From Ariolimax columbianus (taxonomy: Eukaryota > Mollusca > Gastropoda > Stylommatophora > Arionidae): a stretch of DNA of 64,000 nucleotides. A program made the position numbers and the translations under genes. Positions within the stretch are counted from its first letter, which is position 1. Each line of letters begins with the position of its first letter. This document shows positions 1-11,237 of the stretch, one piece after another. The stretch spans positions 24,625,848 to 24,689,847 of the forward strand of contig JAVGWX010000018.1 of assembly GCA_036924085.1 (NCBI GenBank), in the 5' to 3' direction. The notes below the pieces were generated by a model. That model did no database searches. It saw only the letters and a program-made list of their open reading frames with translations, and had not been told where the DNA came from.

Positions 1-240
1 TTTTCTTGTTCTATATTGAGGATTTCTGCATTTTTCTTTTTTGATGTCAAGGTATTTTGAGCACTGATCTGTAGCATTTTAGGTGGAAGGATTCAGTCTT
101 CTTCCATAGGGTGTGTGTGGTTTACCACGACTCACATTCATACATTGCCATCAGGAAAATGCTAATCCGCAGAATCTACATTAAATATTTTAGAAAAGAA
201 AAGCAATTCGTAGATCAAAGAAAAAAAGCTAAAACAATCA
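1..240. other. AT-rich non-coding sequence
   Basis: AT-rich sequence with no recognisable domain. Short open stretches here have no protein-like composition and I do not treat them as genes. Confidence 0.4.
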
Positions 241-395
241 GATATGGAGCGCATCACTCAATCTCTCGCTACCAAGCCTTGAACAAGACTTTGCGAGCAG
301 CAACATGTAGTCAGGAGAACGGAATGCGATGTGTCGCTAGTTTACAGCTTAACTGCGATATTATTTGCACCTTTCGGCCCAACATACAGGCCTTC
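241..395 (+). repeat. Dispersed repeat family B, partial copy
   Basis: This stretch matches pieces of 54969-55140 and 62030-62150: a 'CTCGCTACCAA' part, a 'TAGTTTACAGCTTA' part and a 'TTTGCACCTTTCGG' part occur in the same order. It is a diverged fragment of an unnamed dispersed family that recurs in both arms of the inverted repeat. No coding function is apparent. Confidence 0.6.
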
Positions 396-1099
396 GGCAG
401 AGAATGGTGCTATTTATTTGAACTTGCTGCAGAACTCTATCACAACATGCATTCGCTAGATGCCTGTCAATGAGGATGACTTTTATTTCTAGCAAGATTG
501 AGTACCTTCCCTCTACCAAGCCAATCTTGCTGACAATTTTACCAACAAATAGACTGGGCAAAGAGGTAGCATTGAATACCCCCTCATTTACCAGACCTCA
601 TGCCATTGGAATTTCCTTATGAGGATATCTTAAGGGTAATGTTTATCAAGCAAAACCAGCAACAATTGATGAACTGAAAGCAGCCACTAGATGAGACAAT
701 GCTCATATCCCAATTAAATTGTTTCATTACTCTATAGAATAATGTTATCATCAATGCCTGGACCAGAACGGCTGCCAGTTTGAACAGAGAGGATACACCA
801 AAGTAATTACACTTGTCCTATTTTCTTTAAATTTTAAATCTTGGACTACCAACTGTAATAATAAATATTCAAACTGTGCATACATCAATTTGAGACAATA
901 TGTATATGTGTTTATTATTATTATTAATTTTTATTATTTATTATTATTATATAAACACACACAAGCTATTTATTTTTTTTCTGAAACTATTTATTCACAA
1001 TGTATGAAATTCATGCATGATGTAACTTAATGTTTTCTTTACATATGCCATTTTTCCACATAATCTTTGTCCAGTTGGGGAGAGGAGATTAACATCTGG
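396..1099. other. Non-coding, includes a TTA microsatellite
   Basis: No gene recognised. Bases about 915-952 are an impure (TTA/ATT)n microsatellite. The rest is AT-rich single-copy-looking sequence. Confidence 0.4.
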
Positions 1100-1435
1100 T
1101 CAGGCAAAACATACTGATTGGACAATATCAGGGTCAGGTACAAAATACATACCAAGACTCCTTCCCAACCTAACTTTCATGCAGTTCTCCTTAGAAACAG
1201 GCTGTTTTCATGGCAGTCAGATTAACGAGGTAGGGGATAAACGTGATCGTTATAGTAGTGAGCGTCATTCGCATGAAGCCAAGCATAACACAACCGCCTA
1301 GAGAACCCTGGTCAACCTTCATCAGCACACTCGGAATGTGTGAGGAAAGATATTGCAACCCACCACCTCACGCCATTTTCTAGGGCGCACAAAAGAGTAA
1401 AGTTACTCATTGTAGACATCAACAACAACAATCTC
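1100..1435 (+). repeat. Dispersed repeat family A (SINE-sized)
   Basis: A unit of about 330 bp that begins near 'CAGGCAAAACATACTGAT', carries 'GGGCGCACAAAAGAGTAA' near its end and finishes in an AACAACAACA tail. The same unit is seen at 4215-4585 and 32640-32935 (+) and at 2936-3240 and 61497-61800 (-). Its length and A-rich tandem tail resemble a SINE, but I could not find convincing A and B boxes. It could also be a non-autonomous LINE derivative or the 3' part of a longer element. Confidence 0.65.
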
Positions 1436-2935
1436 TGTCCACTTATATGACCTTATACCAGAATGAAAAAAGGGCATATATGCCTTTCCTGTACCAATTT
1501 ATTTCCTGTTAATGTAGCCATTTTTCCTTGATGTCCATCTTGTGCATACCCGTAGATATATCCAAGATCGTAGAAAATCACCTGCGCAGTTCCATTGCTG
1601 ATTGAACGTTGTAGGCTCAATTGCTGACTTGTGATGTGATGGTCCTCACAAATAATGACATCTGCAAGCTGTAAGATATCTGTAATAGTTGCTGTGGCAG
1701 CATGTCTAGACCGCAGCCGATCATGCAGCCCTATTTCTCCACTTTCTTAAGCTTTAGCGCTTTGAACACAGCGTCCAATTGTGCCCCTATGCATAACTCC
1801 ATACGCAACACACAAATACACTTTCTCTCTCTGCCATCAGAATTTATTTAAAGCTTGAAGTTTGTAATGCATGTTGCACACAGACACCATTTTAAATAAC
1901 TGCTACAGCAGCGCTATCTTTCGGAAGACCGTGCAATTATGCATGTGTATGCGGTGTTGCAACCTGCAAATTTTCATTTTGCTTTCTGTATTCTGGGATT
2001 GGAATAAAAAATTGTGGGGCATTACTTTTTTTTAACTTTTTCATTGCATGAATTCGTTGCTTTTGTTGCATTATGATTATATTGCATTGCATACTTTAAG
2101 GATGTTTATTCTCATAATAATGATGTCAACACATGTATATAGTAATATAGCATTTTAATATCAATAATAGTAAAGCCTGTGACATGTAAAGCTATCACTA
2201 AAGACACAATCAATTAGATAGATTTACAAAAAAATGTATATATTACGTTATTTACATTTACACTGAATAATTAAAATGGCAAACACTCAATTTATATAAT
2301 TTTAAGAAAGGTTGCAAGGTATATTATAATATGGGACAAATCCTACTAGCTACATTGAAAGCCTGATAATACTTAATAATTATATAATATAGTGATAAAC
2401 AAAAGAGAAAGCCCTCAAAGCAACAGGACCTGCTATGTTTTAAACAGACATACCAACAAGACACCGACTACACTAGCCTGCATTTGAGGTAATGATAATG
2501 CAACTCTCAACGTCTCCGCCCTTACGCGTTTGGATAGGCCTACACGATACAACGACACCTCCCACTGATATTAAATCCAAGGCTTAGATAGAGCTACATT
2601 GACATTCTGTCTACCGAAACTATCATAAATTACAGTAATAGGAAGCCAAATAACAGATTGTTAATGCTTACTTGTCATAGACAGGCAATCGTTGCTTGCT
2701 GTCCTTAAATTATTGTTAATTTAACACAAAATGCAAGTCATTATACATAAAAATGTGACCTGGTTTTAACTCTGGCAGCAATGCAGAAATAACACAACCT
2801 TTGGCCTACTAAAACATGGATAACTTTTATTAACGTCAGTTATCTGGGTCAGTCGAACATGCTCGCTCATGTGTGTCCATAGTTGTGCATAACCAGTTGT
2901 TGAGTAGCCTGATGAGTTGGTGTTGTTATTACTGC
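1436..2935. other. Non-coding, nothing recognised
   Basis: About 1.5 kb of AT-rich sequence with no reverse transcriptase, transposase or host domain visible in any frame and no tandem array. Confidence 0.4.
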
Positions 2936-3240
2936 TGTTGCTTAGTGCCCCCGATGAGTATGTGTATTCTTTCGTGCGCACTGAAGAGGACGTTGAGTGG
3001 CAGGTCCCCCGAGTAGCATTCTCACATTCTGAGCGTGCTAATAAAGGTGAACCGTACTGGTACTCCTGCAGACGGTTGTGCTATGCTTGGCTTCATCTGC
3101 GTGACGTTCACTACAACGGGGATCACGTAAATCCACCACCTAGTTAGCCAGAGTGTCATGAAACAGTCCGTTTCCAGAGAGAATTGCATGGAAGTGAGGT
3201 GGGGTCTTTCACTAGACTCTGGCTAAAACAAAATCATATT
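2936..3240 (-). repeat. Dispersed repeat family A, diverged reverse copy
   Basis: Read on the minus strand this follows the family A unit: the 'TTTCGTGCGCACTGAAGAGG' stretch corresponds to the reverse of the conserved 'GCGCACAAAAGAG' part, and the middle matches the 'TGGCTTCATCTGCGTGACG' segment. It is more diverged than the other copies and lacks a clean tail. Confidence 0.5.
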
Positions 3241-4214
3241 TTAAAAAGCTAGTTGCCCATCGCAAGCGATGATGGAGACATCAACAGACTGGTTTGCCTT
3301 GCTGGTGTAACTTGCGCTGTACTTGGAGTATAGTGAGGAAGAAACTGCTCTGATTATCAATCGATCGCTCTGGTCCCGAGCGACCTTGGACCAGCGGCAA
3401 GACACATGCTAATGGGTCGTAAGTCAAGACGACTGGAAGTAGCTCGGGATGCAGGCACTCTGGCCCCATCTCCCTTGGTCCTGACTGGACATTAGTCTCC
3501 TCTACCCAGCATGTACCCTGTTGATGGATGTGTACACCTTACTTAATTTAATAAATGGTGCTAACCCAAACATGGGGTTGTCGTTAGTAGTGTCTTCGAG
3601 TGGTGCAACTTATTCATAATTACTATTAGATAATTGATTAATTCATGTGTTAGCAGAGCTAAATCATGAATCGGCGCAATTTCATGACCCTGATGTCGTT
3701 TATCCAGTCTATTTATTTTTGTGTATTCTGTTCCAAGTCTAACTTGCAAAACATATATTGTCTCTTTGCTGTTGTTATGCTGACCATTTTTCTATTATTT
3801 GTGTACTTTGTCACAGTTAACTTCCTTTTTTTCAGAACACATAAAAGAATGAAGTTTGTTTGAATACTTTTTATTTCTGAAAAGTGTAATTAATAAACTG
3901 TTATTGTTCAGTGGCTCACCGTTTGTTAACGTGGTCCTAAAGAGAGAGGGGGGGGGGGGGTGTATAGAACATTAACACTACTGTAACTGTAACTTGTCAC
4001 GCATGCCGTTGCTATGGATCCAGAGCTTCCGATGCTATCGCCCATGTAACGGCATCGCATGTTTATTAGTTGTTTCGTCCCATAAGAAAGTGTTCCATTT
4101 ATCTGGCATTGGAGGCAGGGTCAGATTAATCATTAGTCTTAGTAGGCTGAGGCATGGGAGTCTTGGGCTCTTTGGAGCCCGTGACTTTGTTTGTTTTAAC
4201 TTAACTTGGGGACG
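3241..4214. other. Non-coding with a 13-G homopolymer
   Basis: No gene recognised. A run of 13 consecutive G lies at 3948-3960 after a short (AG)n, a potential slippage site. Nothing else structured is visible. Confidence 0.4.
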
Positions 4215-4585
4215 ATGAGGCTAACGTCTTGTCGGGCAAAACTCACTGATCAGACAATGTTAGCCAGTGCAGGAGAAATATACTGGCCAAGCTGGCAAGA
4301 TCCTCACCTGACCTCCTCGTTGGTCGTCCTGGAAACAGGCTGTTGTCGAGGACAACAGTCCGGCTAACAAGGTGAGGTTCGACATGATCCCTGTAGTAGT
4401 GAGCGACACGCACATGAAGCTAGGCATAGCACAGCCGCCTGGAGGACACCGGTCCACCTTCATCAGCACGCTTGGGATGGGAGGAAAGCTACGACAACCC
4501 GCCACTTAACGTCCTTTTTAGGGCGCACAAAAGAGTAACTTACTAGTCAATGTGGTCATTCGCAAACAACAACTTAACACTTAAC
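4215..4585 (+). repeat. Dispersed repeat family A
   Basis: This copy follows the order head 'ACTGATCAGACAATGTTAG', middle 'GTAGTAGTGAGCG', 'GGGCGCACAAAAGAGTAA' and an AACAACAAC tail, and is co-linear with the copy at 1100-1435. The tail runs directly into the TTAAC-type tail of the CR1 fragment at 4586, so one element may have landed at the end of the other. Confidence 0.65.
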
Positions 4586-4760
4586 TTAACTTCATTAATG
4601 CCATTATACTGGTTTAGAAGGCTCTACAGAATCTGTATACAACCAGTTTATTTCACTCCACGGATACAAAAAATACTGTGAGCATCCAATATATTTTTGA
4701 ATGCAGTAACTGACTCTGCTTTCACTAAATCCTGCGGCAATGCATTCCAAGAATGCGCAT
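4586..4760 (-). mobile_element. CR1-like LINE 3' end, short copy
   Basis: The 3' terminal part of a CR1-like LINE on the minus strand. It shares 'TTAGAAGGCTCTACAG' and 'TGTATACAACCAGTTTATT' with the longer copy 4803-5290 and with 25735, 44815 and 51155. It ends in an AACTTAACTTAACTTC repeat (TTAAG-type tail on the coding strand). It is heavily 5' truncated with only a few codons of the ORF2 end. Confidence 0.7.
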
Positions 4761-4802
4761 GTCCTATGTCAGGTCGGTATTTAACTTATTTGTTTGTAAC
4801 TG

Positions 4803-5290
4803 CATTATACTGGTTTAGAAGGCTCTACAGAGTCTGTATACAACCAGTTTATTCCACTTTAAAAATGACTGGGATCATCCAATATATTCTTGAATGGATT
4901 AACTGACCCTGCTTTCATCACAACACGTGGCAATACCATACATTCCAAGCATTCACCACTCTCTGACTGAAAACATGTTTCCTAATATCCAATCTGGATC
5001 TGTCTTTAAATAATTTGAAACTATGCCGTCTAGCTTTTGTAGTCGCTTGAACTTTGAAAAACTTGCTATAGTCTAAATTATCATTTCCTTTCCTTATTAA
5101 GTCACCTCGAATTCGTTTCTTTTCTAGACACTGCAGACCAGTTTTTCTAAGTCTCTTCTCATAACTATAATTCTGGAATCCCAAGATCATTTTTGTAGCA
5201 CTTCTTTGTATCCTTTCTACCATGCATATATCCACTCTGTTATAAAGACTACACACCTGAATACGGTACTCCAAATTAGGTCTCACCAAT
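4803..5290 (-). mobile_element. CR1-like LINE 3' end with ORF2 C-terminus
   Basis: The coding part (about 4918-5289, minus strand) is the C-terminal tail of a CR1-clade ORF2. It shows the VRPNLEY start of the post-RT segment, ERIQRSATKMI, a KRIRGDLI motif, HSFKLFKDRSRLDIRKHVFS and QRVVNAWN. These follow the usual CR1 C-terminal order (VRPHLEY...RRATKMI...RGDLI...SFKLF...DIRK..FS.RV...WN). Endonuclease and RT palm are missing because the copy is 5' truncated. It is a dead fragment, duplicated in part just downstream at 4586-4760. Confidence 0.82.
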
Positions 5291-5429
5291 TATTTATATA
5301 GTTATATAGACTATCACTTCCTTGCTTCAATGTGCGGTCAGTCAGATTGTACCCTGACCAAATTTGGATGTTGTCTGTCCACCTGTATCTCTGGTGCCTT
5401 CCAGCTCTCTTTCCTTCAACGTTTCCCTC

Positions 5430-5680
5430 CAATATAATCTTCAGCAGACTGTCATATCTCTTGACATAACCAAAATGTTTGGTATTCCTGCTCTTTTATT
5501 TTCTTCAGATGTGCCTTCTCCGCCATGAGTTGTTTCAGGACCTCACTATTTGCTTTCCTACCTTTCCAAGAAACTCGTCCAAGTCTTCTGGAGACCCACA
5601 TTTTAAACGCTTCAATACTCTTCTCTAATTTCTTTGTAAGCATCCAAGTTTATACTCCATACAATAAAACTGAATGCCCA
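5430..5680 (-). pseudogene. LINE RT C-terminal fragment
   Basis: The minus strand reads KSIEAFKMWVSRRLGRVSWK, then KANSEVLKQL and HLKKIKEQ. This corresponds to the post-RT block ('EAFEMWCYRRMLRISW...TNEEVL') found in several LINE groups. Only about 60 residues are left, with no catalytic motif. It is a different family from the CR1 end beside it. Confidence 0.6.
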
Positions 5681-5991
5681 AATCATTTAATGATACTCAT
5701 TTTTAGTTTAAAGAATCCACTAAGGAGGTATGGCCATAGGGCCGACTGCTCCATCCTGTAATTAGTAGAAAAGCAATTAAATGTTCAATGGACTTACGCA
5801 ATATCCCAGTTAACCGATCAGTATGTAAACTAAACCGGATCGAATCTGAAACCACAGTGTAACGCAGGGAACATGTTATTTCAAAAAATACTGTCATAAA
5901 AAGGGTAATTATCTCATAAGACTGGTTTCATTAGGAGCGTTTGTTCTTGTATAACGTAAATAAAGAAAAGATGGGTATTCGGCTTGTTTCA
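5681..5991. other. Non-coding, nothing recognised
   Basis: Spacer between a LINE fragment and the 69-bp minisatellite. No domain or repeat recognised. Confidence 0.35.
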
Positions 5992-6750
5992 GGGAAGTAT
6001 TATGTGAAAGGATCACTCTCAACTGTGATTTTTTGTGTTTTGTACCTTCAGTTTGTTTCAGGGCAGTATTATGTGAAAGGATCACTATCAACTGGGATTT
6101 GTTGTGTTTTGTACCTTCAGTTTGTTTCAGGGCAGTATAATGTAAAAGGATCACTATCAACTGAGATGTGTTGTGTTTTGTACCTTCAGTTTGTTTCAGG
6201 GCAGTATTATGTGAAAGGATCACTATAAACTGTGATTTGTTGTGTTTTGTACCTTCAGTTTGTTTCAGGGCAGTATTATGTGAAAGGATCACTCTCAACT
6301 GTGATTTGTTGTGTTTTGTACCTTCAGTTTATTTCAGGGCAGTATTATGTGAAAGGATCACTATCAACTGTGATTTGTTGTGTTTTGTACCTTCAGTTTG
6401 TTTCAGGGCAGTATTATGTGAAAGGATCACTCTCAACTGTGATTTGTTGTGTTTTGTACCTTCAGTTTATTTCAGGGCAGTATTATGTGAAAGGATCACT
6501 ATCAACTGTGATTTGTTGTGTTTTGTACCTTCAGTTTGTTTCAGGGCAGTATTATGTGAAAGGATCACTTTCAACTGTGATTTGTTGTGTTTTGTACCTT
6601 CAGTTTGTTTCAGGGCAGTATTTTGTGAAAGGATCACTATCAACTGTGATTTGTTGTGTTTTGTACCTTCAGTTTGTTTCAGGGCAGTATTATGTAAGGA
6701 TCACTATCAACTGTGATTTGTTGTGTTTTGTACCTTCAGTTTGTTTTAAT
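5992..6750. repeat. 69-bp minisatellite, about 11 units
   Basis: Units start at 5992, 6061, 6130, 6199, 6268 and so on, exactly 69 bp apart. The final unit (6682) has lost 3 bp. Each unit starts GGGCAGTATTATGTGAAAGG and contains TTGTTGTGTTTTGTACC. Because 69 is a multiple of three and units lack stops in several frames, long open frames arise on both strands (for example 6168-6716 and 6232-6858 plus, 5909-6298 minus). They encode monotonous 23-residue repeats. I regard these as by-products of period length rather than genes. Confidence 0.92.
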
Positions 6751-6764
6751 TCTCTGTGTGGATG

Positions 6765-7010
6765 TCAGGTCAGGTCAGGTCAGGTCAGTAATCCTGTAAC
6801 CAGTGATACCCTTCTCTTACACCAGCCGCTGCTAGTGCCTCTTTTAGTAGGAAATTGATCCATTGTTTTATGTTGTCCTCCCACCTCCTTTTGGGACGGC
6901 CTTTTTATTTTCTGTCTTGCGCCTTTCCATGCAGGATTGTATTTGCAATACTATTTGAGGATGTATGGATGATGTATAGAGCAATTATAAACCTCGGCAC
7001 AATACAAGTG
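6765..7010 (-). mobile_element. RTE-like LINE 3' end with pentamer tail
   Basis: On the minus strand the sequence parallels the last 250 bp of the element at 8950-10320 (GCATGGAAAGGCGCAAGACAG region, then GGTGGGAGGACAACATAAA). It ends in a (TGACC)n tail, seen here as AGGTCAGGTCAGGTCAGG at 6767-6786. It is a 5'-truncated insertion landed at the end of the 69-bp minisatellite. Confidence 0.75.
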
Positions 7011-7084
7011 CTGTAGAGTTCTGTAATTTAGTTGGCCTATACATGTGACGTTTCATGGGTATTTTCCCTATGAGTAAGACGGAC

Positions 7085-8485
7085 TTCTATATAAAGATGG
7101 CCATAATCTGGCACAGCTCAGAGTGGCCACAGGCTTGGAAGAGATCAATTTATATTTCTCTCCCAAATGAAAGGTAACTTTAAGCTGTGCACAAACTACT
7201 GCACTATTGCGATAATAAGTCACACCAGCAAGATCCTCACGAGGATAATATTGAAGAAGATAAAAAGAAAAGTTGAATGTGAAATCCATAAAGTGCAAGC
7301 AAGCTTCAGAAAAGAGAGACGGGCTAAATATCACATGTGTAATAATATCACTAACATCTATGACAAATGTAGAAAGTATAACTTATATCTGTTTACATAT
7401 TTTATCAATTACACTCAGACCTTCGATTGCGTAAAACATTAGAAATTGTGGAAAATAATGAAAGATGTGAGGTTTCCAGTACATCTAAACCATCTAATCC
7501 AATCATTATATCATAAACAACAGGCTTCTGTCAGAGTATCTAGAAAAAAATAAGATTGGTTCGAAGTACAAATGGTAGTAAGGCAGGGATGTATCCTCTC
7601 CCCATAATTAATTGCCGTTTATGCAGAGTGCATCAATATGAACGTTAAAGAAGATGAGAATATCGAAAGTTATGATCCCTTTACAATCGGCGGATACAAG
7701 ATCCCAGAGCTAAGATACGCAGACGATACTGTGATACTATCAAACACTGCAGATGGGTTATAACAGCGAATTGCATCCGTAAACAAATGCAGCGAAGATT
7801 AAAAAAAGACCTCTCTGTGAACATAAAAAACCTAAGATAATGGTCACTTACAAAACAAGAAGTCAATATAAATTCACGTTTGGGAGTGTGGAAATAGAAC
7901 AAGTCATGGACTTCGCGTATATGGACTCCAGAATTGACAACGATGGCGACTGCTCAACGGAAATCAGAAGAAGATTGGCAATAGAAATGCAGAGGAAACT
8001 TGAAGAAACTATGGCAGAATACCAGCAATCCAACAACAGTGAAACTGTTGAGAACCTGTGTTTTTCTTGTTTTGCAACATGCTGCTGCGAAATATTCACA
8101 GTTAATCAAACACAAAAGAAGAGAATCGAGTCTTTCGAGTTAAAATGTTATAGAAAAGTCCTCAAAATACAACAGACTGAAAAAAAAAGAATGCAGACAT
8201 TTTGCCAAATTTGAACATTGAGGAGAACTGGATCATAAATTCCACCGTGAACAGAAAATTGAAATACTAAGGCCACGTCAAAAGACAATGGTCTTGGAAG
8301 AGAGAAAAGCAAGGGAAAATATGCCAACAGAGGCAAAGGCAGACCAAGAAGGTGATGGCACTACAAAGATGTCAAGAAATGTTTAGACATGCCTCTCGAG
8401 CAGGCTGGAGATTTGGAGTGAGATCGAGTTTCGTTCGAAGCTGTGATGGCAGTGACGTTCTGCAAAGGACATGCTACATCATGAT
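7085..8485 (+). pseudogene. RTE-like LINE reverse transcriptase, degenerate
   Basis: A broken RT read in pieces on the plus strand. The opening block is KGNFKLCTNYCTIAIISHTS at about 7169, followed by FRKERRAKYHMCNNI. A TQTFDCVKH motif (normally KAFDCVKH) lies near 7420. A VRQGCILSP block is near 7580, and the catalytic box reads RYADDTVILSN near 7712. The EIRRRLAIEMQRKL thumb segment (about 7960) and a FGHVKRQW...KREKQGK tail segment (about 8260) follow. The end contains a MFRHASRAGWRFGVRSSFVR stretch typical of the C-terminus of this LINE group. Many frameshifts and stops are present and the endonuclease is missing, so the copy is inactive. Confidence 0.8.
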
Positions 8486-8949
8486 GTTATTTTCATTTTC
8501 TATTAATTTAATTTCACTTGTCATTTTAATTTAATTTTTTTTTAAAAAGCTGTTTATAATATTTTTTAATGCATGTGTATGTGATAACTTGATGGTTTGA
8601 AGAAAAACGGAAATAAACAAAATAAAAAAGAATGGTCATTTTACTTTATATAAAAAAGTGTTGGTAGCCAAGTAAATATATCCATCCTTAAATAAAGGAT
8701 TTACATTTTTATTATTTTTGGGTTTTGACATTAGGAACTTGTTTGTGTACGCCAACAGAGGAACATAACCATTTTTTCTTTAATTTTGATTATTTAAAAA
8801 AAGAAAACAATGTATTGGGTATGCGGTGTAGAATTATCACCGCGAGAACACTGAATCAACAGCTACACTTCTGCACAGCAGAAACATTAGCTAATAAGTA
8901 CATACATATACACATACGGATCTATACATTGGCCAATACGTCCTGATAA
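8486..8949. other. Non-coding AT-rich spacer
   Basis: No gene recognised. Near 8915-8942 it contains GGCCAATACGTCCTGATA; the last 15 bases of this, CCAATACGTCCTGAT, recur at about 20520, so a small dispersed repeat may end here. Confidence 0.35.
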
Positions 8950-10320
8950 AACCTAACATCAATGGTTATACCGTTACATAAGTCTGGAAACCTAAAGCTG
9001 TGCCAACATTACAGAACAATTAGCCTCATTAGCCACCCTAGCAAGGTCATGCTTAGATTAATCCTCGACCGATTGAAACCTCAAGCAGAGAACATCAATG
9101 CCGAGGAGCAAGGAGGGTTCAAACAGGGAAGAAGCACTACAGAACAGATATTTAATTTAAGGCTGCTAAGCGAGAAATATCTAGAACAGCAGCAACAACT
9201 GTATCGTGTGTTTATTATTTTTAAAAAGGCGTTTGATAGGGTATGGCATAAAGTGCTATGGGCAACCATGAAAATATATACAATCAACGGACATATTATA
9301 AAGGTCCTTGAACACCTGTATTACAAAGCGTCCAGAGCAGTTCTTGTGAATGGTAGGCGAGGAGATTGGTTTCGCACATCAGTTGGTGTGACACAGCGGT
9401 GTACACTCTCTCCAACTCTTTTCAATACATTCCTTGAGGAAATTATGAGTGAGGCACTTGGAGGTCACATTGGTACTGTCAAGATAGGGGGCCGAACGAT
9501 TACCAACATTAGTTCTGCAGATGATATCGACGGGTTGGCGGGTTCAGAAGCAGAACTCCAGGAATGGGTCAGAAGGCTAGATAAAACAGCTCTTGACTAT
9601 GGTATGGAGATAAACGCTGGAAAGAAACAATTAATGACCAACAACACCGAGGCTTCAACAGCAGCATAAAAGCTAACGGTCAGGAACTCGAAGTGGTTGA
9701 CCGTTTTAAATATCTGGGGTCGATTGTCAGTGATGAAGGATCAAAATGTGAGGTGTTGGCCAGAATAGCACAGACAATAGCGACGCTTGCATGGCTCAAC
9801 AAATTCTGGCAAAACAAACGGTTAGATCTATGCAAGAAAATCAGATTAATGCGTACACTGGTCCTGTCAATATTCGTCTTTGCTTGTGAGACATGGACAG
9901 TTACAGCTGACCTTCAGCGAAGGATATAGGCCCTGCAGATGATATGTTTCCGAAGACTTTTAAACGTCACGTACAAAGATCAAGTTACAAATAAGGAAAT
10001 ACGAGATAGAATTACAACAGCAATAGGGCCTTTTGAAGACCTCTTGTCATCTGTCAAAAGAAGGAAACTCGCTTGGTACGGTCACTTTTCGAGAATAATT
10101 GGTCTTGCAAATACGATCCTCCACGGAAAGGTGCAAGACAGACGACGAAGAGGCTGTCCCAAAAAGAGGTAGCAGGACAACCTAATAGAATGGACCAATC
10201 TCTGACCAGAAGAGATTCAGGCAGCGGCCGCTGACAAAGAAGGGTGACGTGGTGTTGCGAGGATGTCTTCATGTGTGCCCCAACGACCTAATCGGTTACG
10301 GGATGGCCTGACCTGACCTG
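8950..10320 (+). mobile_element. RTE-like LINE, 5' truncated, (TGACC)n tail
   Basis: This is the best-preserved copy of the family that also supplies 6765-7010, 30482-30780, 38156-38765 and their mirror copies. It starts inside RT motif 1 and lacks the endonuclease. It runs through RT, thumb and a basic C-terminal segment to a short untranslated end and a CCTGACCTGACCTGA tail at 10306-10320. The reading frame is interrupted near 9669, at 9927 and at 10170. The tail abuts a fragment of the zinc-finger LINE, so this copy seems to have inserted next to or inside that older element. Confidence 0.85.
8962..10172 (+). pseudogene. Reverse transcriptase of RTE-like LINE
   Basis: The first block is LKLCQHYRTISLISHPSKVM (residues about 11-30). 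FKKAFDRVWH is RT motif A, with its catalytic Asp. GVTQRCTLSP replaces the usual GVRQGCTLSP. SSADDIDGLAG is the catalytic box, normally FADDIDGLAG, so DD is kept. After a frameshift near 9669 come VDRFKYLGSIVSDEGSK (about 9694) and VLSIFVFACETWTVTADLQR. A TAG at 9927-9929 precedes FRRLLNVTYKDQVTNKEI, KRRKLAWYGHFSR and a basic RRRRGCPKKR end. Proteins of this kind have been misnamed 'craniofacial development protein 2-like' in automatic annotation. Frameshift and stops make it inactive. Confidence 0.85.
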
Positions 10321-11227
10321 ATATGGAAAGTGTGGAACTTATGCTCTTGTTCGCCATAGTTTTCCACGTTTTGCTAACATATAGGAGCGTACTGAGGACA
10401 CGGGTATTGTAGACCATGCCTTGGTCTAGGCTGCAAGTTTTAAGATTTTCCCAGACACGTTGTAAGACCGGAAAATACGGCAGCAGTTTTGTCTATGCGA
10501 TATCCTATTTCGGTGTCTAGTGAGAGCTTATCGTTGATGAGGGACCCCGGGTAAGTGAACTGGTCCACAGAGGCTAATCCGTAGTTGTTGATTTCTGCAG
10601 TGACATCTACATTTTGTACCAGCACATTTGTTTCATTCAGGCCTGTTGGGAAGTCCCTTTTTGGCACGCCTGGAAATAACGATCTATCAAGCTAAGGAGA
10701 TTTTACTTTCTCTGAATGACAATTGCAGCATAATCAACAAATAATAAGTCCCTGGCAGTAACTTCTGTGATCTTGGTTTTACCATTTAGTATCTAAAGAA
10801 TAAACATATAACCATCTGATCTAGTTTGAAGGTAAATTATCCTTTTTTTCATTACCAAACGCGTAATTCCATAGTAGCGCAAAGACGATTCCGAATAATG
10901 CTGGGGCCAGAACGCAGACTTGTTTAACACCACTGTGAATACTGAATGGCTGTTATACATTAGCGTAAAATTGGACTGTTCCTTTCATATCCTCATGAAA
11001 TGCACTATTAGCTGCAGCAGTGTGTTAAACATTTTGCCAAAAACACTGAGTAGTGACGTGTTTCTGTCTTTATTGTAGTTACTTCCATCATCTTTATATG
11101 TGTATGGTGTGACAATCTTTGAATCCCTTATGTTTTGAAGTACGATGGATTTTTTTCAACCCTAGCATAGCAGCACGTGCAGCGGTTTCAAGAGTGTGTC
11201 ATTACAGGCTTTGATGAGGTCAGGTTA
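10321..11227 (-). pseudogene. Zinc-finger-tailed LINE, RT half (3' side of split element)
   Basis: Read on the minus strand from 11227 down, the RT continues just after the DGI motif: PDLIKACNDTLLKPLHVLLC, then RDSKIVTPYTYKDD and NTSLLSVFGKMF (about 11100). A GVKQVCVLAPALFGIV block follows near 10910 and a degenerate catalytic box LLFVDYAAIV (normally LFADDAAL) near 10715. NNYGLASVDQFTYPGSLIND (about 10570) and VLSTLLYVSKTWKT (about 10390) follow. Order and motifs match the LINE group whose C-terminus carries a C-x2-C zinc finger, seen at 53590-54260. The 5' half of the same element lies at 16612-17380; the two are separated by the rRNA-LINE composite. The lost catalytic Asp and frameshifts mean it is inactive. 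Confidence 0.78.
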
Positions 11228-11236
11228 GATCCCGTC
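11228..11236. repeat. Left target-site duplication of the rRNA-LINE composite
   Basis: GATCCCGTC at 11228-11236 matches GATCCCATC at 16612-16620 in 8 of 9 bases. Both copies encode the 'DGI' codons of the split minus-strand RT, so the duplicated sequence belongs to the target element. Confidence 0.7.
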
Positions 11237-11237
11237 G

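Noticed and set aside
2766..3147. Short open frames around 2766-3147
   Set aside because: They lie in or beside a diverged family A copy, with poly-Ser/Asn or poly-Leu composition from CAA/GTT triplets.
6168..6858. Two overlapping frames of 182 and 208 codons
   Set aside because: Both are made of the 69-bp repeat and owe their length to the period. No start context or domain.
8962..10172. Host gene 'craniofacial development protein 2-like'
   Set aside because: That name is an automatic mislabel of RTE-type RT. The RT catalytic box, a pentamer tail and multiple copies show it is a retrotransposon.
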